Positions 1 to 6,361 of a stretch of DNA of 64,000 nucleotides are shown piece by piece. The notes beneath the pieces are model-generated. The model did not search any database. It saw nothing but the letters and a program-made list of their open reading frames with translations, and had not been told where the DNA came from. Position numbers and translations under genes: made by a program. The DNA is taken from the IMG/VR virus record IMGVR_UViG_3300043436_002834, positions 1-64,000 of that record, one strand, 5' to 3'. Each line of letters begins with the position of its first letter. The stretch's first letter is position 1. Source of the stretch: a virus.

Positions 1-147
1 TATCTGTGTTCTTGTTTGCCGAGGCTTAACATCTTGTTTCATAGCACAGGATTGACATAGCTTATAACGGATGCCATCAACAGTTACATTCTTGTAAATG
101 TATTTCTCTTGATGACACCCATTACATTCTTTCTTTTTTAAGATCAT
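1..147 (-). CDS. Partial small zinc-ribbon-like protein (C-terminus off the left edge)
   Basis: The first 49 codons of a minus-strand gene are present and the rest lies beyond the left edge. Two CxxC pairs, at residues 8/11 and 31/34, suggest a small zinc ribbon or treble-clef fold. The ATG overlaps the TGA of the upstream gene (ATGA), so the two are translationally coupled. The start is lysine-rich and there is no signal peptide. Phage zinc-ribbon proteins of this kind include HNH nucleases and small regulators; with the C-terminal half missing the family cannot be named. Confidence 0.6.
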   Translation of the reverse strand, partial: MILKKKECNGCHQEKYIYKNVTVDGIRYKLCQSCAMKQDVKPRQTRTQI

Positions 148-602
148 ATTGTTGCAAAATTCTGAGGCAAAATATTTTCTTGAATCAATTTGTTAATGAT
201 CATTACTTTATTAATGCCTAATTCCTTAAAGGTAAGAGTATTAATGTAATTCTTATTAACCGAGTTGTCACTTGTTAGTTCTTTAATCAATTTAGATTTA
301 GGAAATAAACTTGATAAGATGTTATTAGTGATCTTATTAGTTAACTCCTGCTTCCAAAGATTAAGTGTTGTTTGTGCAAGTTTGTGACGCTTCATGATCT
401 TTGCTTTCTTAGAGCTATTCATGGCATATAATTCTTGCGGTGTGTACATATCTAACCCAACCATAGCATGTTTAAATAACTTTTGTTGAGTAGGTGTAAG
501 TCTTGTGTAGTCTGTAAAAGACTGTTGTGGAAACTGTTTCATTTCCATCTGGCCGGAATACATCAATTCCTGTAAGCCATCAAAGCTAGTAACTGTTTGC
601 AT
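144..602 (-). CDS. Conserved-looking left-arm protein of unknown function, 152 aa
   Basis: A soluble, lysine- and leucine-rich protein predicted to be mostly helical. The middle (residues about 30-95) has a patterned helical stretch with basic residues (KKAKIMKRHK) followed by an amphipathic segment, which would suit nucleic-acid binding, but no named family is recognised. It starts at ATG 602 with an AT-rich leader and its stop overlaps the next start (ATGA). It is the second-to-last gene visible in this direction. Confidence 0.7.
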   Translation of the reverse strand: MQTVTSFDGLQELMYSGQMEMKQFPQQSFTDYTRLTPTQQKLFKHAMVGLDMYTPQELYAMNSSKKAKIMKRHKLAQTTLNLWKQELTNKITNNILSSLFPKSKLIKELTSDNSVNKNYINTLTFKELGINKVMIINKLIQENILPQNFATI

Positions 603-623
603 AATAAAATTTGTTAGGGGAAT

Positions 624-854
624 TTAATCTAAATCATCACTGATATCAAGATCATCAGCAATTTCATCAAGAGGTACATCATCTATGATGTATATGTCAT
701 CTTGATCTTCATTGATAGCAAAAGGATTGCCATCATCATAACTACATCCGATGTTATTTGACTCATTTAAATAGCGCAGGTCATCATCTGACATTCTAAG
801 GAATGCTTCAACACTAATGTTGATTGTCTTGCCATTGGGGAGTTGATATAACAT
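624..854 (-). CDS. Small acidic protein, 76 aa
   Basis: The C-terminal half is strongly acidic, with repeated DD and ID pairs from about residue 37 to the end, and there are no cysteine clusters or membrane segments. Small acidic phage proteins often act as DNA mimics or bind host factors, but that is only a possibility here. It sits between two other unassigned genes with short gaps (8 and 21 bases), consistent with one operon. Confidence 0.65.
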   Translation of the reverse strand: MLYQLPNGKTINISVEAFLRMSDDDLRYLNESNNIGCSYDDGNPFAINEDQDDIYIIDDVPLDEIADDLDISDDLD

Positions 855-862
855 CTATATAA

Positions 863-1267
863 TTACATAATTAATTCTGGGTTTTGTTCAGGAATGTAAC
901 CGGTATAGATATCTACCACTTCAAGTTTATTTTTTTCAGTGTAAATTTCAATTCCAACATATCCTGTCACAGGATTAATATAGCTAACTAGAACACGAAT
1001 ATACAAATCATTTACAATTAAGCTGTTAGATTCATAATATTTTTTATTTAATTTAGGATAACAACTTACATCGTGTTTGATGTAAATCATATCTCCTTCT
1101 TTAAAATTCTTGTCCTCATTAGTAATTTTCTTGCCATTTAAAAAGTCTACTATTGTATCTTGATTACCAATTGTTTCTAATAAATACTGCAATAACTTTT
1201 TTTGTTTACTCTTATCTGAGTTAATGAATTTGGTATACATTAAGTCAGCTATGTTTTCTCTGGTCAT
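863..1267 (-). CDS. Unassigned soluble protein with beta-rich second half, 134 aa
   Basis: The first 35 residues form a helical segment (ending around KKLLQYLLETIG). A stretch of alternating hydrophobic residues follows (about 55-130) that looks like a small beta barrel, including VSYINPVTGYVGIEIY. The ATG overlaps the stop of the 50-residue gene upstream (ATGA). I do not recognise the family. Confidence 0.65.
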   Translation of the reverse strand: MTRENIADLMYTKFINSDKSKQKKLLQYLLETIGNQDTIVDFLNGKKITNEDKNFKEGDMIYIKHDVSCYPKLNKKYYESNSLIVNDLYIRVLVSYINPVTGYVGIEIYTEKNKLEVVDIYTGYIPEQNPELIM

Positions 1268-1416
1268 GCTTCAGCAATTGCTTGTACATATAAGATGTCT
1301 TGATCACCATGTTTTTTGGTGAATTCTCTAAGAGCTTCCATGTAAGTCTTAGCCTTTACATTAACTCCAGTACAAAGTTTTTCGCATAAAGCAAAACAGA
1401 TGTGGTAAGTTTTCAT
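1264..1416 (-). CDS. Small unassigned protein, 50 aa
   Basis: A short ORF from ATG 1416 to a TGA that overlaps the next gene's ATG. This coupling is the main reason to believe it is real. It has three cysteines near the start (C7, C11, C15) and an amphipathic helix around residues 22-36. It is the first gene after the double hairpin at 1447-1561, so it probably opens a transcription unit. Function unknown. Confidence 0.6.
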   Translation of the reverse strand: MKTYHICFALCEKLCTGVNVKAKTYMEALREFTKKHGDQDILYVQAIAEA

Positions 1417-1446
1417 ACTTTAAAAATTAGTTTTGACAATAAAAAT

Positions 1447-1478
1447 AAAGGGTAGGAAATGTCACTAACCTACCCTTT
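1447..1478 (-). terminator. Perfect 10-bp hairpin, terminator candidate
   Basis: AAAGGGTAGG pairs perfectly with CCTACCCTTT across a 12-nt loop. Read on the minus strand, the stem is followed by a T-rich run (TTTATTTTTATT), as in an intrinsic terminator. It lies only 30 bases upstream of the ATG at 1416, so it could also act as a leader structure for that gene. Confidence 0.65.
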
Positions 1479-1528
1479 GTACAACCAGTGCAAGTCTATC
1501 CCTGCTGTCTTAGCATCTTTAGAATAAA

Positions 1529-1561
1529 GAACCACCGCGAGTCAGACTACAACGGTGGTTC
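1529..1561 (-). terminator. Perfect 9-bp hairpin after the 201-aa gene
   Basis: GAACCACCG pairs with CGGTGGTTC across a 15-nt loop. It starts 18 bases past the stop at 1580 and is followed on the minus strand by TTTATTC. Together with the 1447-1478 hairpin it forms two structured elements in series between two genes, with 50 unexplained bases between them. Confidence 0.7.
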
Positions 1562-1579
1562 ATTTATTCCCCCTAATGT

Positions 1580-2185
1580 TTATGACTTGCTATAAATTGT
1601 TTCTCCATTACTGAATGAAGCCTCAACTTTAAGCGGCATTGAATGCTCTTTAAAGATATTCTCAATGATTTCAATCAGCTCATCTGTTGCTTTAGTAGCC
1701 CATTTCTCTGCTGATTTAGTTTGTATTTTGATCATACCTGGATTCATCTCAGAATAGTGTGTAACACAATCGTAGAAATTAATTTCTTCAAGAGTATCTC
1801 CATCTAATTCATAAGTCATAAACCAATCAAGAACACCGCCTTCATAATATCCCCAGCGTATTACACAATTAATGTTTACTGTAAGATCAATATCACCGAA
1901 AGACTTTCTTCTATAAAATTGAAATAATGATCTAGCAGGATATGATCTTAATTCATAAGGATCTTCTGATGTTGTTTGATTATAAAAGACTTTTAATTGA
2001 TCTGATTTTTCTTTAGCATCTTCTTGGATGCAATAAACAAAATCATTTGTGTCTTCAACATCTGGTACATGATATTCTAATTCTGGTGATTCGCTGCCAT
2101 CTTCAAGAATAACAGGAGACTCAAAATGCATCAGTACGGCATAATACTGACTAGCATTTACTTTGTGAAAGTTACTTGCGCCCAT
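1580..2185 (-). CDS. Unassigned acidic soluble protein, 201 aa
   Basis: A globular mixed protein with no signal peptide or membrane segment. The start is acidic (residues about 17-60) and the centre holds an aromatic-rich patch (LFQFYRRKSFGDIDL). No catalytic motif is recognised. The ATG at 2185 follows the preceding stop directly, so it is in the same operon as the 64- and 121-residue genes. Two strong hairpins lie just after its stop and suggest the transcript ends here. Confidence 0.7.
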   Translation of the reverse strand: MGASNFHKVNASQYYAVLMHFESPVILEDGSESPELEYHVPDVEDTNDFVYCIQEDAKEKSDQLKVFYNQTTSEDPYELRSYPARSLFQFYRRKSFGDIDLTVNINCVIRWGYYEGGVLDWFMTYELDGDTLEEINFYDCVTHYSEMNPGMIKIQTKSAEKWATKATDELIEIIENIFKEHSMPLKVEASFSNGETIYSKS

Positions 2186-2186
2186 G

Positions 2187-2381
2187 TTAATAATTTTTTA
2201 GGGTTGGTAATAATTTAATTCTTTGTTCAAGCTCTAAGCGGAGCTCGGTACCACTTTTGTGGTAAAATTTGCGGGTTAGTTTTCTTAATATACCTTGTTC
2301 AGGCATTACATTTTCACGTCCAGGTAGACAACAGACTAGTGGATATGGTTCTACTACAACTGATTTTCTTTTTCTTTCCAT
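2187..2381 (-). CDS. Small basic protein, 64 aa
   Basis: Rich in Lys and Arg (opens MERKRKS) with two adjacent cysteines at positions 17-18. It overlaps the end of the upstream 121-residue gene by 28 bases in a different frame and abuts the 201-residue gene downstream, as expected for a compact operon. No family is recognised. Confidence is moderate because such short reading frames can arise by chance, but the tight spacing supports it. Confidence 0.55.
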   Translation of the reverse strand: MERKRKSVVVEPYPLVCCLPGRENVMPEQGILRKLTRKFYHKSGTELRLELEQRIKLLPTLKNY

Positions 2382-2719
2382 AGTTTTATAGTTTCCTCTT
2401 GTTTGTATAACTCATCATAATGAATTAAGATTTCAGCAAGATATTCTTTGCCTCCGTATAAGTCTATCAGATCTTCAAGAATATACGGGCACATAGCAAA
2501 AAGCTGGTTTATAGTATACTCATGACTATTGTTAAGCTTAATATTTAGATGAGGTGCATGTCGGTGTATAAGAAAAGCCAGTTCTTCATTTTCTGTAATG
2601 GTCATATCACAGCCGTCTAATTGAAAAGACATTCCTTTCTCTACTGCTTCTGCAATTGGAATACTAAGTACTTGGATCTGGTCATCTTTATCACGACCTA
2701 AGTATCTGATTTTACGCAT
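2354..2719 (-). CDS. Unassigned left-arm protein, 121 aa
   Basis: A small globular protein with beta-like alternation in the first half (MRKIRYLGRD onwards) and a helical second half ending in a charged Lys/Glu tail. It contains no recognised motif. The leader upstream (2720-2803) carries TTGAATGATTG, a sequence repeated in other left-arm leaders. Probably early or middle expressed; function unknown. Confidence 0.65.
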   Translation of the reverse strand: MRKIRYLGRDKDDQIQVLSIPIAEAVEKGMSFQLDGCDMTITENEELAFLIHRHAPHLNIKLNNSHEYTINQLFAMCPYILEDLIDLYGGKEYLAEILIHYDELYKQEETIKLWKEKENQL

Positions 2720-2803
2720 GGTTTTAGATTTTGAGTAGTGCCGTTGAAGTTATCTCTAGCACTAACCCTGTGTGAATAATAAATTGAATGATTGTGTTGA
2801 CAG
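2720..2803 (-). promoter_or_regulatory. Leader segment related to other left-arm leaders
   Basis: A short gap upstream of the ATG at 2719 contains TTGAATGATTG (2784-2794). Versions of this occur at 7560-7569 and 8293-8303 in other leaders. The adjoining CTGATGATAGTAACTG (2812-2827) is identical to 6328-6343, but here it lies inside the 3' end of the preceding gene. No clear -7/-33 promoter could be read. Confidence 0.35.
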
Positions 2804-3493
2804 TTAGACTGCTGATGATAGTAACTGAATGTGCTTATCCGGAGGAGGATTGCTGTGAAATAGATTGAGAAAGTTTGGATACAATCTGATGTGACATCTC
2901 TTGCCGTCAATGATTTCTCTCTCTACATTATTCATTGCAAACCTTACACGCTTTTCTGTGAGTACTTCATCTTTGTATGAATACATACCTATTAAGGCTA
3001 TGTTGTTCTCATGCTGTATGTAGTAACCCCAAGCAAAAGCTTTGTATGATGTTCCGTGTATGGATCTGTAGGAACTCTCAAGGTCTTCTGGATCCGCCTT
3101 AAATGTAGGCGAGAAATAAAACTTAACCGTGTTACCTACACCTGATAGAACAATGTACAACTTGAGTGATGTATTCTTACCCATGCGATTGACACCAGGC
3201 TCTCTATATTTTTCATCATAGACTTCCTTGCTTTCTTTACGCATGACTATAGCATCTTTATGAGCTTCATCAGCCTTCATATATTTAATAATGGAATGCT
3301 TATCTCTATATGCTATATCATTAGCAATGCGCATCCATGTATTAAACAATTTCTTGGGATAGTATGTACCGTTGTCTAAGTATGTATACTTAGTAGTAAT
3401 TTGAGTAACTGTTCTAATCCCTGTTTCTATTACAAATCTGTCACCTATTGATGCTTTGTTTTTACTAAGCGATTGAAGAGTTTCAAATTTCAT
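2804..3493 (-). CDS. Unassigned left-arm protein, 229 aa
   Basis: A soluble protein with a beta-rich opening (residues 15-45), a lysine-rich helical middle (about 60-105) and a beta-rich domain (about 108-200) with several aromatic residues. It ends in a proline-rich tail (NPPPDKH). The stop and start of neighbouring genes overlap (ATGA with ThyX downstream at 3490-3493), tying it to the nucleotide-metabolism gene. No family is recognised. Confidence 0.7.
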   Translation of the reverse strand: MKFETLQSLSKNKASIGDRFVIETGIRTVTQITTKYTYLDNGTYYPKKLFNTWMRIANDIAYRDKHSIIKYMKADEAHKDAIVMRKESKEVYDEKYREPGVNRMGKNTSLKLYIVLSGVGNTVKFYFSPTFKADPEDLESSYRSIHGTSYKAFAWGYYIQHENNIALIGMYSYKDEVLTEKRVRFAMNNVEREIIDGKRCHIRLYPNFLNLFHSNPPPDKHIQLLSSAV

Positions 3494-4110
3494 AAGTTAA
3501 ATGCTTCTAAAGTATCATTGAATGGATTCCCTTCAATGTTCTTGACAAGGTCAAGCATCTGTTGGGCTAACTCACGTACTTCTACTTGTGCATGCTCACT
3601 ATTGCGTAGCTGTTGGAAATGATAAAAGCTGCGCCAGTTAAACATAACATCCATAGTAATCTGTGAGTTCATTAGCTTAAAGAATCTAGCTGTTTCTTTA
3701 GCTCTCTTGCGACCTAACTTAGGTGTAAGTTTCTCAAGAGCCTCATGATACCAATGATTAGATTCCTTAGTGAACCATTCAAGATGTTCAAGCCAATCTG
3801 TTGGCCAATCCTGTGGTATGTAAGCCTTATCTTCTTTCAACTCTTTGTAGCGGGCAGACTCACCGTTGATACTCACACCGATCCGGTGCTTTAGAAGATG
3901 AATGTGTGTTGCCTGATCTACTGTTACAAGAAAGTGTAAAGAAGATTTCTCAAATGGTGTGTGATGTCCCTCACTTGCTAACATCTTTAGCAATGCAGGT
4001 ATACGTTCAAATTTATCAGGAGATAAATCCCTTGATGTACTAGTCCATGCTGACAATGCATGAATGATATCTGATCCGTAGTATCCAATAAGTTCTGCTT
4101 TATTCTTCAT
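3490..4110 (-). CDS. thyX: Flavin-dependent thymidylate synthase ThyX
   Basis: Makes dTMP from dUMP using FAD, NADPH and methylene-tetrahydrofolate, supplying thymidine for phage DNA synthesis. The family signature RHRxxSxNxxSxRY is present at residues 74-88 as KHRIGVSINGESARY, with Lys in place of the first Arg. An EGHHTPFE segment (47-54) precedes it, and the C-terminal part has the typical RSFYHFQQLR and RELAQQ segments. The length of 206 aa is normal for ThyX. It overlaps both neighbours by an ATGA, so it is translated within a compact operon. Phage-encoded ThyX is common in crAss-like and other Bacteroidota phages. Confidence 0.95.
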   Translation of the reverse strand: MKNKAELIGYYGSDIIHALSAWTSTSRDLSPDKFERIPALLKMLASEGHHTPFEKSSLHFLVTVDQATHIHLLKHRIGVSINGESARYKELKEDKAYIPQDWPTDWLEHLEWFTKESNHWYHEALEKLTPKLGRKRAKETARFFKLMNSQITMDVMFNWRSFYHFQQLRNSEHAQVEVRELAQQMLDLVKNIEGNPFNDTLEAFNL

Positions 4111-4337
4111 ATTAATCTTAATAAGTGTGCTTTTGCTATGCCCGAATCTTCTGGTTCACTGGCTAATCCAAGTGAAATAGATTCACCGTAACAATGACAA
4201 TCTAATTCACCATCTTTATTTGTGTAGAACTTAATGAAGCCTGCACTTACAGGACTTCGATGCATAAAGGTGCTGTGTAGTATTGATTCACTGAACACAA
4301 TCATTTCACCATCTTTTGTTTTGATATACTTAGCCAT
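4107..4337 (-). CDS. Small unassigned protein upstream of ThyX, 76 aa
   Basis: A small beta-rich protein opening with a repeated hydrophobic/charged pattern and ending in a short helix. The last codons overlap the ThyX start (ATGA), so it is coupled to ThyX. It contains His and Cys residues but no clear metal site. Unassigned. Confidence 0.6.
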   Translation of the reverse strand: MAKYIKTKDGEMIVFSESILHSTFMHRSPVSAGFIKFYTNKDGELDCHCYGESISLGLASEPEDSGIAKAHLLRLI

Positions 4338-4339
4338 GA

Positions 4340-4537
4340 TTACTTGTCTTCAAGATTCATGTATCCGATAAAAATACCCAGACCTGTAAAGGCACCTGTT
4401 GTATAGATGATTTCAGCCTTACCGATTGGATCCCAATTACAGGTAATAGCTTTGTAAATGCAGCGTACTTCTCCGAAGATAACTGCAGCAACTAGTAGTA
4501 CAGTTAAGACTACTCCTAATGATTCACTTTTTTTCAT
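4340..4537 (-). CDS. Small membrane protein with two transmembrane segments, 65 aa
   Basis: Two hydrophobic segments are visible, about residues 8-25 and 45-60, separated by a short charged loop containing a Cys. The protein should sit in the inner membrane. It lies 2 bases from its downstream neighbour and 1 base from its upstream neighbour, so it belongs to the same operon. Small phage membrane proteins may act in superinfection exclusion or host takeover, but there is no specific evidence here. Confidence 0.6.
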   Translation of the reverse strand: MKKSESLGVVLTVLLVAAVIFGEVRCIYKAITCNWDPIGKAEIIYTTGAFTGLGIFIGYMNLEDK

Positions 4538-4538
4538 G

Positions 4539-4721
4539 TTACTTGGTATTATATAGGTGATTTAAATATTTTAATTGATTGCCTTTCTTGGTAACAGACC
4601 AATCAGGTACGCTTTTAAAGCTGTAATGTTTTACAACTTTCTTTTTAACAGGGTCTTTATGTTTAGCCATGACTATAACCGTAAGCCCTAAGATAATAGA
4701 TATTAATTTAATCTTCCGCAT
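4539..4721 (-). CDS. Small basic protein with N-terminal hydrophobic segment, 60 aa
   Basis: Residues 4-19 form a hydrophobic stretch after MRK, like a signal anchor. It is followed by a strongly basic tail (KHKDPVKKKVVKHYS) that could bind nucleic acid or phospholipid. It is the first gene after the long structured non-coding region, so its messenger may begin with, or be processed from, that region. Unassigned. Confidence 0.55.
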   Translation of the reverse strand: MRKIKLISIILGLTVIVMAKHKDPVKKKVVKHYSFKSVPDWSVTKKGNQLKYLNHLYNTK

Positions 4722-4748
4722 ACTATAGTTATTTTAATAAATAAATAG

Positions 4749-4854
4749 AACTCTCACAAGGTTGCAACCCTTGACATCTTTACCATATTCTAATGAGTTA
4801 GCCTAATGGGACTCTGTAGCGGAAAGAACTATAGTACCTGCTTGGATGAGAGTT
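4749..4854 (-). ncRNA. Putative folded RNA closed by an 8-bp helix
   Basis: The ends AACTCTCA and TGAGAGTT pair perfectly. Inside, on the minus strand, are a GAGT/ACTC hairpin with a D-arm-like loop containing AGG, and a CAAGG/CCTTG hairpin placed directly next to the 3' end strand, as a T arm would be. The loop GTTGCAA is not a normal T loop, and about 33 extra bases lie between the 5' strand and the first hairpin. It shares AATATGG in its centre with the tRNA-like gene at 5012-5095. A degenerate or permuted tRNA-like RNA is possible; function unknown. Confidence 0.4.
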
Positions 4855-4869
4855 AAATGACTGTAAGAG

Positions 4870-5010
4870 CACGTTGTTCTTTGCTTCTCTTTGATATTCA
4901 CCGCGGTTAGTCAGACCGGATAGAGCGTTTCCCTATCAGAAGTTCCATGTAGGTAATCAGCCTACTTCTCATCATATTGGACATACTATTCAGTGATGAA
5001 CTGAAACGTG
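4870..5010 (-). ncRNA. Putative multi-hairpin RNA domain
   Basis: CACGTT (5005-5010 read on the minus strand) pairs with AACGTG (4870-4875) to close a domain of about 140 nt. Local hairpins inside include TCAGT/ACTGA, GTAGG/CCTAC with a 7-nt loop, GATAG/CTATC, CGGT/ACCG with a 7-nt loop, and AAGAG/CTCTT. There is no reading frame and no canonical T loop. It begins immediately after the tRNA-like gene, so the two may be co-transcribed. Covariation would be needed to call it a true RNA gene. Confidence 0.35.
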
Positions 5011-5011
5011 T

Positions 5012-5095
5012 AACCCTAGTCAGATTCGAACTGACACTAGCCCTGGCATACACCATATTAAATTAGGACCGTGTTACCAATTACACCATAGGGTT
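5012..5095 (-). tRNA. tRNA-like gene with an expanded 20-nt anticodon loop
   Basis: On the minus strand the acceptor strands AACCCTA and TAGGGTT pair perfectly. The D arm is GTGT/ACAC with loop AATTGGTA (containing the usual GG), and the T arm is GTCAG/CTGAC with the canonical loop TTCGAAT. A 5-bp anticodon stem GTCCT/AGGGC (one G-U pair) forms with a 4-nt variable loop, but the enclosed loop (5045-5064) is 20 nt instead of 7. No conventional class II fold with a normal anticodon stem could be found. CCA is not encoded and the isotype cannot be assigned. It could be an interrupted tRNA, a decoy or a decaying gene. Confidence 0.75.
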
Positions 5096-5099
5096 AAAA

Positions 5100-5124
5100 G
5101 GAGAGGTTTCTTTCGGTACTCTCC
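5100..5124 (-). terminator. Hairpin with T run just upstream of the tRNA-like gene
   Basis: GGAGAG and CTCTCC pair across a 13-nt loop and are followed on the minus strand by TTTT and then directly by the tRNA-like acceptor stem. It may be a weak terminator or a processing signal that frees the tRNA 5' end. Confidence 0.45.
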
Positions 5125-5291
5125 CATTCTACCTGCTGACTAAGCGTTAGGTTGGCTCTCACATCTCAAAGTCATTAAGAGAACGGCACATATTCAGTTT
5201 GCATAATAAACGGGTAACTCACATCCCTAGGTTGGGCGACACTAAGAGTCATGATCGTGTCTTGTTAAATAAATGAGGACTTTCCTCTAAT

Positions 5292-5343
5292 AAAACTGTG
5301 TGTGTAGGTGGCCGTTTTCAACTCCTAATTGACACACAGTTTT
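5292..5343 (-). terminator. Hairpin with a 12-bp stem
   Basis: AAAACTGTGTGT pairs with ACACACAGTTTT across 28 bases. The A and T ends make it terminator-like in both directions. It follows the 5355-5385 hairpin in the minus direction and may back it up. Confidence 0.5.
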
Positions 5344-5354
5344 TAAAATAGAAA

Positions 5355-5385
5355 TGGAGGAGCATATAATGCATCATCTCCTCCA
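5355..5385 (-). terminator. Hairpin terminator after the 60-aa gene
   Basis: TGGAGGAG pairs perfectly with CTCCTCCA across 15 bases. On the minus strand it is followed by TTTCTATTTT, and it lies 25 bases after the stop of the gene ending at 5410. This fits an intrinsic terminator. Confidence 0.65.
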
Positions 5386-5409
5386 GTATACTGAGCCTAG
5401 ATGCTTAGA

Positions 5410-5592
5410 CTATTCAGTTGGATAATCAGGTTGATCCCGTGGATCTTCCAGCTTTTGCATGAATATGTTAGCATTAACACAATCCCTGTTACGGAATACT
5501 GCTACATGTAACATGTTCTCTGCTTGATCTACTGTTAGGTCTGAATGTATTTGTACATGACCTCTGCCGAAGTGTAAGATAACTGTCCACAT
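5410..5592 (-). CDS. Small unassigned protein, 60 aa
   Basis: A small alpha/beta protein with pattern MWTVILHFGRG (strand-turn), then a helix around residues 20-33 and a charged tail. The size and pattern resemble a ferredoxin-like fold fragment, but no family is recognised. Two bases separate it from the upstream membrane protein gene, and a hairpin terminator follows its stop. Confidence 0.55.
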   Translation of the reverse strand: MWTVILHFGRGHVQIHSDLTVDQAENMLHVAVFRNRDCVNANIFMQKLEDPRDQPDYPTE

Positions 5593-5594
5593 AG

Positions 5595-5849
5595 TTAGAT
5601 TCTTTCTGTGTATGTGTTATCCTCGTCTGCTATGGCTGTACTCCTAGATTTGCTTGGTCCTACAGCTGTTCTTTGTGCATCTACTATAGAAGAGAATACA
5701 ATAGAGAGTATAAAGAGTGATTCAAAGAATAGAGTGGTTGAAGACCATTCTGTGAAATCAATCCATTTGTTGTAGTAGATCCCGTATAGGAGCTGTTGAG
5801 CTGCTAATGCTAAGGTTAGCCTTGTTGTTATGGCGCTAAGTGTTTTCAT
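5595..5849 (-). CDS. Small membrane protein, 84 aa
   Basis: Hydrophobic stretches at about residues 9-25 and 40-57 suggest two membrane segments, followed by a hydrophilic tail of about 25 residues. It opens a two-gene operon with the 60-residue gene. The leader upstream contains a large interrupted inverted repeat (5966-6040). Function unknown. Confidence 0.6.
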   Translation of the reverse strand: MKTLSAITTRLTLALAAQQLLYGIYYNKWIDFTEWSSTTLFFESLFILSIVFSSIVDAQRTAVGPSKSRSTAIADEDNTYTERI

Positions 5850-5965
5850 AGATATAACTATATAATGGGAACTTAAACCCGATTTAACTGATTGGTTGAA
5901 ATTGATTAATTGTTGGACCGTTGATTCTTATTACACACAAAGAACCCCATAATACCGTTAAATAA

Positions 5966-6040
5966 CCCTAATGAGAGTTTATTAATGCAATTAAGATGCC
6001 TATATACATAGTAAATTGCATCACAGAATTAACATTAGGG
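5966..6040. repeat. Interrupted inverted repeat in a 230-base gene-free leader
   Basis: CCCTAATG (5966-5973) pairs with CATTAGGG (6033-6040), and inside it TGCAATT (5986-5992) pairs with AATTGCA (6014-6020). The element lies between the gene starting at 5849 and the one ending at 6081. It could be an RNA leader structure for the downstream pair of genes or the end structure of the upstream one. Confidence 0.5.
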
Positions 6041-6080
6041 CTAAGTAACTGTATTTAAAGGCCTTATAGAGCCCTTATAA

Positions 6081-6278
6081 TCAAAAGTCAACACCTTGAG
6101 TGTAACCACAGGCTGCAAGGAAAGGAGCTTCAGTTGTTACAATACAATATGTGGTTTCCCACACGACTGTGAACTGGACTCTCTTCTCTAAAGCTAGTAG
6201 GCGGAAATCATAGTATTCTCTTGCAGACATTTTGCATTCTACCATGAAGGTTTTTGTGTAATCTACTGATTGTGACAT
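6081..6278 (-). CDS. Small unassigned protein, 65 aa
   Basis: The start is set at the ATG at 6278, which has an AT-rich leader; a longer reading frame extends upstream into repeat DNA and is less likely. The protein has the look of a compact alpha/beta domain with aromatic residues (REYYDFRLLALEKRVQFTVVWE) and a C-terminal pair of strands. No family is recognised. It sits directly downstream of the repeat-rich region 6279-6676. Confidence 0.55.
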   Translation of the reverse strand: MSQSVDYTKTFMVECKMSAREYYDFRLLALEKRVQFTVVWETTYCIVTTEAPFLAACGYTQGVDF

Positions 6279-6361
6279 TTTTGTGAGTATTTGTGATAGT
6301 AAATGAATTACTCCACACACGCTCTCTCTGATGATAGTAACTGCTAGGGGAAGCCCCTACC

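Larger units (their letters stand above)
4722..5409 (-). other. 690-base non-coding, structure-rich region
   Basis: No credible reading frame was found on either strand. Read on the minus strand it holds, in transcription order, a hairpin with a T-rich tail (5355-5385), a long-stem hairpin (5292-5343), a tract with duplicated GATGTGAG and CCAACCTA motifs (5130-5240), a hairpin with a T run (5100-5124), a tRNA-like cloverleaf (5012-5095), a multi-hairpin domain closed by a 6-bp helix (4870-5010) and a tRNA-sized domain closed by an 8-bp helix (4749-4854). This is more base pairing than expected of plain spacer. It may be a cassette of small RNAs or diverged tRNA genes. Confidence 0.6.

Noticed and set aside
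4861-4980. A plus-strand tRNA (TTAGTCAG...TAGAGCG looks like a D arm)
   Set aside because: The D stem does not pair, no canonical T loop follows, and no acceptor stem forms. The pairing is better explained by the minus-strand domain.
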